Below, one piece after another: positions 40,701 through 52,700 of a DNA stretch of 64,000 nt (its first letter is position 1; each line of letters opens with the position of its first letter). This DNA is from Plazaster borealis (Eukaryota; Echinodermata; Asteroidea; Forcipulatida; Labidiasteridae), in contig CM037473.1 of NCBI GenBank assembly GCA_021014325.1, forward strand, positions 9,255,501 through 9,319,500, written 5' to 3'. A program made the translations under genes and the position numbers. The notes under the pieces are model-generated. The model ran no database searches, was not told the origin of the DNA, and saw only the letters and a program-made list of their open reading frames with translations.

Positions 40701-43700
40701 TGCAGAAATTGACATGGGTTAAGTACCTTTCCGCTCAACGATGGCCCAAATTCCACTGTACTTAAGCATAGCTGCAGCGCTCTGCTTACTGTGGAATTCT
40801 GCACTTACTGCCCATAGAATTATGTGCTTTACAGGGTGCTGTAAGCGCAGAATTCCGCGGTAAGCAGACCCATGAAATTGGATCCCTGATGGCTTCTCCA
40901 GTTTACCACTCTCACGAAAGCACTTTGGCAATTACTCTACCCTCTCCATATTAGCGTCATGTGCCTCAAATTGCCACTGTTGTGGAGTAATGACGTGTGG
41001 GTTGTTTGTTCGGGAAACAGGGAAATAGTGGGAGGGTTAAAATTGTATTTGAAAGAAAACCAAATAATGAGGAATCTGTAATGCTCTGGATTTGGAGGGA
41101 TTTGTTTTCCTAATACATTTGAACCATCTTAAACACAACTTGCACCTGTAAACAACATTTGTTCTCAATATAAATCTAAACTTTTTATTTTTTCTTTCAT
41201 CCAACAGCACAAGAGCAAAATAGATTTAAAAAATATAATAATAATAATAATGTTTATTTATTATGCACTTTTTTTCAATCCAAATAGGCCCCTCAAAGCA
41301 CCTTGCATTATTACTACCAGGCGTGGAATTTTAGATTTGAGAGGGCAAGGCCATTTTCTTTTTCGAAAAGGGCACTTCCATTGAATACCTAAAAGTCAAT
41401 GGGAAACTTTTGAAGGGGCACAAAGGCCAAGACCAGGGCAACTGAGGTCATGGCCTCTCTGGTCCTCTGTGGTCCCAAATCCCTGTTCATTGGGCATTCC
41501 TGCAACCCTCTCAATTCTCTACATGTACAATATTATCACCCCTAATCATCAGGCCTCAAGTATTTTTGAAACTTCTTAACTCCTTAGGAGTATGCAGCAC
41601 TGACAACCAACGTATAACTTGCTAATCATTCACATCAACAATCTCTACCAGGCCTGGATTTTGATCTTTGACAGGGCAAGGCCATTTTCATTTTGCAAAG
41701 GGCACTTACATTGCAAACAATCTTAAAGCCTATGGGGAAACTTTTGAAGGGGCACTAAGGCCAAGACTGGGGCAACCAAGACCATGGCTTTCGTGGCCTC
41801 CGTTTAATTCCAGACCTGCTCTACAGTCACAGGTAACCATTTACTCCTGGGTGATGAGAAGCAATTTATGGTAATAGAAAGTGCTCTGGGAATCAAGTGT
41901 CCCGATCGGGAGTCTAAACCACACTCAGGTGACCAGGCTACCAGAACTTGAGCTCGATGCACCACATACATCGTGAAAATTACATTTAAAAGTTATAAAA
42001 ATAACAATTATATGGGAACAACTAATTTTAGGGCAAGAAACACTAGCAGTACAGTGATAACAAATTAAAGGAACCACGTAAAAAAGAAAAAGAAATAGAG
42101 GGTAAGGAAGTGCAATGATCAATTCAGTTTTAATTAATATCCACCTGATTTGTCACATGACGTAACCACTGTTCCTGCCTAAGCTCATGTAGTGCTCATT
42201 GCTACATTACAATAAACATAACTGCCTTGAAAATAAACATACCCAAACAAACTGTATTGACCCCCTTGCACGGACATCACACATGGTTACCGTCTGCCAT
42301 TCTTGAAGTCAAAAAGCACGCAACGATATGGTGAGGTCAGGTTTTCGGTGAGGCCATGTGTAAAATCTCTTTTGAGTAGTGGTGGTTCTGAGAAGAACCG
42401 GTGGTTTGACAACTCGAAGTTTCAATCAGTATGCTCTGATCGTCTTCAATGAGGATGCTGGACTCTGTTGCTGGATGCTCTAGGCTCCCTACTCTCCTTC
42501 CCTTTGCTTGTCATCAACTGATTCTGTTCAGTGAGCACACCACTCCCTACCCACTCCCAGTGGGTTTCAGTTTAGTTTCAGTTCCAGCTCCAGCCTACAG
42601 GCTTCATCTAACTCAGCCAAGCCTATCCTGGGGAGTTCCTGCCTTCGCGCACCATTGAGCTAAGCCCAACTACCAGTTAATGCAGCATCCAGCAACAGAG
42701 TTCAGCATCCTCCTGAAGACGATCAGAGCATTCTGATCGAAACGTCGAGTTGTCAAACCACCGGTTCTTCTCAGAACCGCCACTACTCAAAAGAGATTTC
42801 ACACTTGGTGTCACCGCAAAGCTCACCTGATTGTACTCCCGCCATGAAAAGTTTCAAATCCCACTTAATGATATGGTGAGCAGGTAATCAGAGATTTATT
42901 GTGGTGATGCTATCAGGTGAATTGGGTCAACACAATTATTGCAGAGAGCACATTATTCACAACCTTACATCCTAAATCCTTCTAAATTCTGTTTGCCAAA
43001 ATGAAGGATTCTGAGGGGCTGTAAGCCCGAATAACAATTGCTTGTCACTGGGTCAGCATTCCAATCTCATCAAAGTCCAAACAATTTGGTGGGAAGTGAC
43101 ATGGGAGAGAAGGACATTGGAGGATGGAGGTCAAAAAGGCCCAGAGAGTATGGTTTTTCATTTATACCTTTTGCCATGTATTCCATCCACATACCACTAG
43201 TAACAGGACTATACATGTGTAAGACACTAACTTATGGTTCATCTACGGGTTTTCCAGTCGCTACATATTTACAGCGTTTGTGTGTTCTACTGGAAATCAT
43301 GTAATTAGGCAGATATGGGTTGAAGACGAAGTATGTGTGGTGAAAATTATAGGTACATGTACCACACTGAAGTTGGTAATAATGGAAATATAGAAGATGC
43401 ACGATGGTCGTTTATAATAATTGCTGCTGAAGCATCAATTTTCGTCGTGTATGTTTACAGTTATCGTTCACAAGTCGCACCGTTGGACTACTAATGTCAC
43501 TGACACAATCGATGAAACCAGGAAACTGAAGTTTGGCTTGGCAGAATATAGCGTCTAATATCTTGGGGTCCAACTTTGAGATTTCTAGCAATTTCTTTGT
43601 CACCGGATCCCTCGTTTTCCCGGTGACGTTCTTCTGCGCCAATTCTTTCTCACTGAACTCCATCTTGACTAAGACGGAGCACATCATTCGTCCCATCGCC

Positions 43701-46700
43701 TCTGGTTTCGAAGCCCCCCTCGAGATAACTTTCCTCAGGGCCTTTTTGTAGTCGGACAGGTTACGCTGTAGCCCGTCCACTCCACCCAACAGGTACGTGT
43801 TCTCGGAGGTAGTGATGTACCTAGGAGGAATGGCTTGACCGGGTTGACTTTGACTTGTTGATGTGTTCCCAGAATATGTGGGCTGTTTGCTCGATGATGG
43901 GTTCGAGATGACAGGGGTCGAGATGATAGGGGCCGAGATGACAGGGGCCGAGATGACAGGGGTCGAGATGACAGGGGTTGAGATGACAGGGGTCGAGATG
44001 ACAGGGGTCGAGATGATAGGGGTCGAGATGATAGGGGTCGAGATGATAGGTGCCGAGATGACAGGGGTCGAGATGATGTGGGTGGCGGGCTGGGATCTGA
44101 CTACACTTTTCTTGGACATTCTGGAGTAGATGTATGTTACAGATTGACGAAGCGCCTTCTGGCCTGCCATCAGTTTCCGCATGTCAGACTTAATCTCTTT
44201 CATATCTGTTTTGATATCCGACAGTGCCGCCATGATTAAATCAACAGGCAGTTCTGTGTGCTCGTCATTGGACAGCATATCATTGGCCATCCATGGACAC
44301 GTCTGGTCAACTGCTCTCACCCTCGCTGAGGTTGATTCCAATCTAGGGTCGCCGTTTCTCTCTTCAGACAGAGCTTTCCCAAGGAGAAGCAACTCTTGTG
44401 CAGAAATTTGAAAATTGATTTCATTTTCTTCTCGGCGCACTCTGCGTTGCATGGAACCGTGATCGTGATCGTCACCGTCGCAGCTGCAAACTTCTGCTAA
44501 ATAAAGAGAGAGACATTTAACAGATTGTGGAGACGTTCCGTTGTGACTGGACAGAGCAATCTGCGGGTGACTTTTGGGGGCACGTTAAAACTTGTCATCG
44601 TAACTTTAAAACAAATTTTTCATGCAATGGCCGTACTAATATCTAAAAGTTAGCAGTAGATTTCTTCTATGATGAATTACATTTAGTTGTAAAAGAGATC
44701 ATCTAATCTTGGGCTGCGACCCCAGAAGACCAAAACAAGACACAAAAAGAGACACCATAATGTTCCCGTAAAGAGCCTGTTCCTTCCATGAAACTACTAT
44801 TTGGGCAATTCACCAAACTTGGCCATCTTGCTGATCATGCAATTAATACCAGCAGTTTGTACCCATCCTTCAGGAATATCTCGAGTACCAAGGATGGGCT
44901 GCACATGTGAGGCAGGACTTTACCCAACAAGTTAATGCGAATCTCTAACAATCCAGAACATGCTACCTGCAGTTTGTGCCCATAGTTCAGGAATATCTTG
45001 AGTACCAAGGATTCAGGAATATCTTGAGTACCAAGGATTGGCTGCACATGCCAGGCAGAACTTAACTCAAAAAGTTGGAGCGAACCTCTAACAAATCCAC
45101 AACATGCTCAGAAGGTAATGTGCCAGGTTTATCTGGACATGAATGAGGTGCAAGCTTTAATCAAGATTGACCGAACCAACCCATGCAAATGAAAATCCTC
45201 AGACCTACAAGTAAATAAAAGAAGTAATCCATGCTCAACAACAAAAGTGATGGTTTACAAATTAATATCAACACAGAGAGCTGTGGAAAGGAGGATGATC
45301 GGACTACATTGTTGTGTAACTCTACGCGACAAAGTTAGGCAGACCAACATAAGGCAAAGACTAAGATCAAAGACATCATGGAAAAGATCAAGGAAATGAA
45401 ATGGAGATGGGCAGGCACCATTCAAGAAGACATGACAACAGGTGGGGCCAAGAGACTAACCCAATGGCAACCTAGAAATGGCAAAAGAAGAAGAGGAACA
45501 CAGAAGAGACGAAATCCAAACATACACAGACTCGACAACTTGGACCAGAATAGCAAGAAGGAAAAGAGAATGTAAACTGCATGAGGAGGGCTTCATCCAA
45601 CAATAGACGAACACAGCCTGATGATGATGATGATGAATCAATGCCTATGTCTGCATTAGCAAAAACAATGCATCTAAAAATCGCACGATGATGAGCAGGC
45701 TTGCTCTGCAGTAGTGATTCATGTTTTGGCGGCCTGTTTAAAGATGACGCAGCTTGTTCTTCGGCAGATGACAAAAATGAAGTACAATGTCGGTGGTGTC
45801 GGCAGTCCAGCTGTCAGCTATGTCAAACAACGGTCCATTTTCCCAACAAAAGACTGCCCAAACTCCGCTGATTTTAATACGTCCAGGGGGGCTTCAAGAT
45901 CATCCCCTGAGACTCAAGATACTTGCATCTAAACAGTACTACACCTCTATTCACCCACCCCCTCGCTTCCACCAAGATGAACGTTCGATCGTTGACTATC
46001 AACTTCCTATCAACATGATCCAGAAAATGGAAAGATCATGCCAAACAAATCAACTACAATTTTCCACGGACTGGAATGTTGCTATAGCACCATGAGGTGA
46101 CGCCTGCATCTTGAGCGACATGTAGAAAATGACTTGATGCCCCTCATTCTAAAAGCAAAACAGGATGGCTGAAAGCTGGATGTCACCTTATCGATTGATA
46201 ATGGTTCTGACTGGAAGAAAACCGTGTAGGGCCGTGTCCGAATTGGCAGTTACGGCTACAGCTACTGCTGGATCGTTGAAGTATAGGACGTCCTTAGCAA
46301 CATAAAGGAAAATTGCTAATCAAATGATAACAATGCTAAACGCATACTACGTACATTTGTATGTTACAATAGGCTGAAGATAACTGATAAAAATATGATA
46401 CTTTTAACGGTGATTGCAAACGTGGACAGGATATAATTTGTTTTCTGCATGTGTCGGACACACAGCATCTCAAAGGTTGGGGGCATGGGTCAATGTAAAA
46501 AGATACCATAGAATTTTCTGAGCGTTGGTTGGGCATTTTTCAACCTAAACTTAACACTTGTCAGTTAAATAAAACACAATTTTAAGGGGGTTTAAACTCG
46601 GCACTTTCATAGCACATCTTTGATGAACAACAACAAAATAACTGTACATTCTATCAATCATCTGTCATTCTAACTACAAATTAGAAAGGACAAAAAGTAA

Positions 46701-49700
46701 AATAAATTTTACCAGTTTTTATTTGGCCAGGATATCTTTTAAAAATGTTTTTAATTTATTCAACGGCAAGAACGTAAATCATTTAAAAAATATGTATTTG
46801 TAAGATCAGTTTTCTATGTACATGTATACACCCAGTAAGATTTGCTTGATTCCCATCTTTGTACACAGTCAGCGCTGGCCGCTGTGACCACGAGCAAGTT
46901 GGACCAAGGACCAATGGTAACTGTTGGCTTGTGACATACATAGTGTGTGCGTACTGAAGTGCGAACATATCTCTAGTTGAACAACTGTCATGTCAAAAAC
47001 TATGAGAAAATAGCGGTTGCAAGTTTGTTTACGCATGGAGGTATACCTCTATGGTTTACGTTTTTGGACGATTTAATTCACGAAGATGAAAGTGACACAT
47101 TGTGGACAACAGTACCCAAACAATATAACAGGTTCTTTATTAACATAAATTAACTGAGTAAAAGGTGTTGCAAAAGTTGGTAAAATCATGTATCCGCAAT
47201 TTTAATGTCAGTTAAACATCTTTCTGGTAACTGTCCTCTCTGCACCATGCTACATGTCTTATAAATGATTGTTGGTAACCAGCGATGTTACTAACCTCGG
47301 CAGGGTGGTTAAAAATCGTGGACTAGACCATGTAACATGCAAAGAGTGACCTTGTACATTCCAGGTCATTTCCTGGTAGGCAAGACACTACTACACCAGT
47401 CATATGGGAAAATTTACATTTTGTGTCACTCATGATTTCCACATAAATTCAAGAGTTATAAAAATCACAGCTGAACAAGTTTTTAGATGTGCCCCCTCTC
47501 TTCATATCAAAAGTTGACAAAATCAGACAGTGCAATTTCAATAAAACATGAGATTTTATGTGTTCTTTCCATTGGGCTGTGTACAAATAATGCCTGCAGG
47601 AAGTCTAGGCTCAGTGGTTTGGGGTAAGCATGTGACATCACAGGTTACATGGTCTATAGTTTGCGTTTAAACAGAGTTAGTCAAACTTGCTTCACAACCT
47701 AACACCAATCATTCTCTTAACACAAACAGTAATTTTACGTCCTTGGCATTGCTTCAATGATGTACAATGTGAAAATTGATTTTCAAACAAATGTAATTCA
47801 ATCAAAACGTTTTATCAGCAGTAACTTTGTGTAAATGTGTTTGTGTACACATACGTCCATAATAGGTCATTCCATCAAGTTGGAAAAAAGTATGTACACA
47901 ACACAAGACCCCCAATTGAAACTACCTTTTAGGTTCATTCATTCACATTTTCTCAATTAACTGTAGCTTGTCTCAAAGATGCAAACCTAAGCTAAATAAC
48001 GAGACCAACTTTGATTGCGTCGGACAAAATAATCTTGCAGAAAGCTGCCGACAAACAATCAGGCATGATACTTCCAGAGGCAATTGCCTCTGTTGCCCCA
48101 TGTCATTGCCTTGGTGCCCCTTGAAATGCTCCAATAGAATTTTACAATTTCCTCATAAAGGTGCCCTTAACCAAGGAGAAAATGCCTTGGTGCCCTTGCC
48201 CTTTCAAAAACAAAGCATCAGGCCTGAACGATGGCATCAAGAATGGTTTTCCTGACAAAATGTACGACATGAGAAATACAACAAATTTATATGTTTTGTT
48301 TCATACACCAACTTTTAAAATGTAAATTGCATTTTTATTTAATTGATTTTCAGACTAATCAAAACGGTTTATCAACTTTTTTTAAATGTGCATGCAGAGT
48401 TACGCACTGTTCAAATGCAGAAAAATCCTCCGTGTACACATGCGTCTAAAAACTATGATAGGTAAACTTTTTGAACACTCTCAAAATTTCCCTATCAAGT
48501 CACACTTTAATAAACGTTAATTTTGCATCAGAGATAAAGAATAAAATTTGGTTTAACCCTAACAACGATGTGTATTTCGCACTATATACTTTTTCCTAGT
48601 TCTGTGAAAAAATTTCCACAGGCAAATCACTCGGGTGGGATTCGAACCGACACTTTGTTCCCCATCCTGATGGAATGACCCAAACATGTAGGGCACTGTG
48701 CAAAGAGTACCCTGTATTTCGCACTTATATTACCGGGTTGCATTTAAGAATGATACATGTACACAGAAGCGAAGCGAGGACGTCCTCATTCTGTCAAACA
48801 CCCTGATCCCTTTTGTTAAAGTCCTCGATTTCAACGGGTAGACATCCCAACACACACACACACACACACGTGTGTTAAAACCAGCAATCGTGGACCCTCC
48901 TTTGTTCAACTCTTTTCGATAGCACAATGTTTTCCATTGTGATAGCAACCGTAGACCTATTGTCCCTTTTGTTATAAGTCCACGGTTTGAATGTGGATAC
49001 CTACCCACACAATCTTTTGCACATAGAGTTGTGGGGACTTCCTATTGTTGTTCTATTATTCCCTTTTCTAAAGAATCCCCTTGTGGGGACCCAGTTTAAC
49101 AAACAAACCCGTTGTGGGGACCTTTGTGCCATTGTGTAAAAGTCCCCACAGCTCTGCATATGCCAACCCACACACACAGTTCTGTGTTGCAGTCACTCTG
49201 TGGACATTCCTTTGTTCTGTACACTTAAGGAAAATCCTATTCTTCAACACTGTGTGGAGGTGTGCAAGTCCACATAGTGTTTCAAGTCCTTACATTATGT
49301 GGACCTCTTTTGTTCTCAGGTCCACACTTCCTATGTAGTGTAAAACAAGTGTGTAAACACCCTCTTTTGTTTGTACATTAACTTTTGGGCAACAGCTGGG
49401 GACTTTCACACAACCGGGGACCCTTTTGTTCTCTATCATGTCTATAGTTATTTGAATGCATATATATTGTATGTGCCCTATAACCCAGGTTCTATTTCCA
49501 AAATCTGAGCACAGTTGTGCCATTATACTGTGCATTTGAACCGGTGAAAAAGCCTTCGGACTATTAAACTGATAAACTAACTGGTACCGTTGGCCAGTCA
49601 CTGAAAAAGTTAAGGGCAAACCCGGTTAATGTGTGAGACACTAACACAACAATGTGTACCCCCGATTGTAGCCAAACATTACACAATCAACTGGAAATCA

Positions 49701-52700
49701 AAATTTCATACCAGATTCTTCTTCATCAGATTCGATCTCTGCGTACTGATCTTCCATTGGATCTCTCTCTCGAATCTCACCCTCCTCCGGCTATCAAAGA
49801 CAACAAATAAACAAACAATAAATTATACTGAATTATGAAAACCATAAACTTAACCACTTCACATTGCATGACGTGTTTATCCGCAAAATCTTTTTTGGAC
49901 AGACTTACGCCGGACGTTTTTTTAACGCATGGAACAACTTCTGATTTTTCTCAATTATTTTGCTGACAGCCGGATGGCTGGCGTTTTTACCCACCAAGAA
50001 TTTCCAGTGTGTAGTGTGTTGAGGCAGGCACCTACCGTGATACGCTTCGTTTCACCCAAACAAGGAGTGACAACAGGGTCTGGAAAACAAGCCTTGTAAA
50101 ATCCTTTCAAGGGTTTTTGTGTAACCCCCGATTCCAGACCTTTGTCCTGTTGTTGTACGAATGCGGCATATAAGAATGGACAGGTTGCTACCATTATTTA
50201 TCATACTATTCGGATCAAAGGGAGGTAAGTCTGAGCGTTCCGAGATTCAAGCATACCATGGCAGAACCTCGGTTGTGAGCCCTGGCCGAGGTTCTGCGAA
50301 TCACGGTGAGTGCCTACTCATAATTTCTCGCACAACAGGAGGACCTCCAATGCGGGCCCGGCTCTATGGAATTCACTTCCTGATAGATGCAGGAGAGCTA
50401 ACTCACTTGAATCTTTCAAGAAATTACTGAAGACTCACTTGTTTTGTTGAAAGTGATTTTTTATGTTTGGGCCATCTTTGATTTTGATCTGTGTTGGACA
50501 CATCCTAGCGCTTTGCAACCTCTGGAAAAGGCGCTCTATAAATGCCAGCTTATTATTAAAGTGCCAAGTATGAGAACCTTTGTTGTCTTTCCTTTGTCAA
50601 GTCAGGGTTTCATTGTGGGAACACTTAAAAAAAAGAAAAAGGAAAACGAATACTCAAAAAGCTCCAAAAAGCCATAAAAAAATAATACCATGGGTAGGCA
50701 CATTTTGTTGGTTTAATATCGACTTGAAGTGGTCAAGGGGCTTGGAACACTGTCCTTGGCTACTCTTGTTATCTTAGAATACTCACAGGTTCATCACCTT
50801 CTTCCTCCATGTCTTCTTGAAAGATCTCCCTGGCGATGACATCTCGTTGATGAGCCTCTGTCTGGGAAGCCGAGTTTCCATCTTCATCTTCGCTGTCCTC
50901 CTCATCGGAGATTTGCTTCACACGCCGGAACTTTTTCTGAAAGCGTAAAAATATCAATGATTGATGCGAATGGTTCTGAAGCTGCATGGTAAACGTGAAT
51001 GTTAGTTTGAAATGTAAGAGTGTTAAATATGGCAGGATGTAAAAATGGGAAATGTGTGGAAGGTGTTAAACTTGGTAAAAAGATACTTTGAAATTTTGAT
51101 TTTTAATGCCAAGTGAGGCAGACTTTATTTTGTATTGATCATGTTTTTTATGTTGCATTTTTAATTTTAGGAGAACGAAAATAAAATTAAGGGACCTTGT
51201 CAAAATTAGTCCAGGACAACCAGCAGTACCATCCAGGACAACCAGCAGTACCATCCAGGACAACCAGCAGTACCATCCAGGACAACCAGCAGTACCATCC
51301 AGGACAACCAGCAGTGCCATCCAGGACAACCAGCAGTACCATCCAGGACAACCAGCAGTGCCATCCAGGACAACCAGCAGTACCATCCAGGACAACCAGC
51401 AGTACCATCCAGGACAACCAGCAGTGCCATCCAGGACAACCAGCAGTACCATCCAGGACAACCAGCAGTACCATCCAGGACAACCAGCAGTACCATCCAG
51501 GACAACCAGCAGTACCATCCAGGACAACCAGCAGTACCATCCAGGACAACCAGCAGTACCATCCAGGACAACCAGCAGTGCCATCCAGGACAACCAGCAG
51601 TACCATCCAGGACAACCAGCAGTACCATCCAGGACAACCAGCAGTACCATCCAGGACAACCAGCAGTACCATCCAGGACAACCAGCAGTACCATCCAGGA
51701 CAACCAGCAGTACCATCCAGGACAACCAGCAGTACCATCCAGGACAACCAGCAGTACCATCCAGGACAACCAGCAGTACCATCCAGGACAACCAGCAGTA
51801 CCATCCAGGACAACCAGCAGTACCATCCAGGACAACCAGCAGTACCATCCAGGACAACCAGCAGTACCATCCAGGACAACCAGCAGTACCATCCAGGACA
51901 ACCAGCAGTACCATCCAGGACAACCAGCAGTACCATCCAGGACAACCAGCAGTACCATCCAGGACAACCAGCAGTACCATCCAGGACAACCAGCAGTACC
52001 ATCCAGGACAACCAGCAGTACCATCCAGGACAACCAGCAGTACCATCCAGGACAACCAGCAGTACCATCCAGGACAACCAGCAGTACCATCCAGGACAAC
52101 CAGCAGTACCATCCAGGACAACCAGCAGTGCCATCCAGGACAACCAGCAGTACCATCCAGGACAACCAGCAGTACCATCCAGGACAACCAGCAGTGCCAT
52201 CCAGGACAACCAGCAGTACCATCCAGGACAACCAGCAGTACCATCCAGGACAACCAGCAGTACCATCCAGGACAACCAGCAGTACCATCCAGGACAACCA
52301 GCAGTACCATCCAGGACAACCAGCAGTACCATCCAGGACAACCAGCAGTACCATCCAGGACAACCAGCAGTACCATCCAGGACAACCAGCAGTACCATCC
52401 AGGACAACCAGCAGTGCCATCCAGGACAACCAGCAGTACCATCCAGGACAACCAGCAGTACCGTCCAGGACAAGGTTTTTTATCCACCGTTAATTCACCT
52501 CGTTAGAAATTGAATGTTGGAGAAACCATGGGAGAAGTTCACAGTGCCTGGGGTCACATTTGTTTACAAGCAGAGACATTGTTTATACTACATTTAATCA
52601 GCCAGTCAAACCGCTCTGCGGGGTGCATTGGTATGGGGAATGTCTTTAGTGCATCAGAGAACTGTGTGCCTTTCAGCGAGTAAAACCATGTCTGTCATAG

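Larger units (their letters stand above)
38890..49711. other. SUPT6H: SUPT6H intron 5 (10.8 kb)
   Basis: Largest intron of the gene. Holds GGGCCC-type elements (39.1-40.9 kb), 170-bp repeats, a fold-back, the nested BEN gene, a LINE 3' fragment, an inverted-repeat element at 47.3-47.7 kb and a degenerate repeat at 48.8-49.5 kb. 46.1-47.3 kb shows nothing I recognise. Confidence 0.8.

Noticed and set aside
43412..44452. BEN ORF as an alternative SUPT6H exon
   Set aside because: Exons 5 and 6 already join in phase and match human SPT6; the BEN ORF has its own ATG and stop. Fusion transcripts cannot be excluded without RNA data.
45785..45900. Zinc-finger relic ([12 protein letters not shown])
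   Set aside because: Only one short cysteine cluster in a frame that breaks; not enough to name a family.
51207..52473. CRISPR-like array
   Set aside because: Units are directly adjacent with no unique spacers, and the surrounding genes are eukaryotic.
51066..52513. Very long ORFs of 380-470 codons on both strands
   Set aside because: They are by-products of a stop-free 22-bp satellite; all frames are open equally, the peptides have a 22-residue period, and there are no splice or start features.
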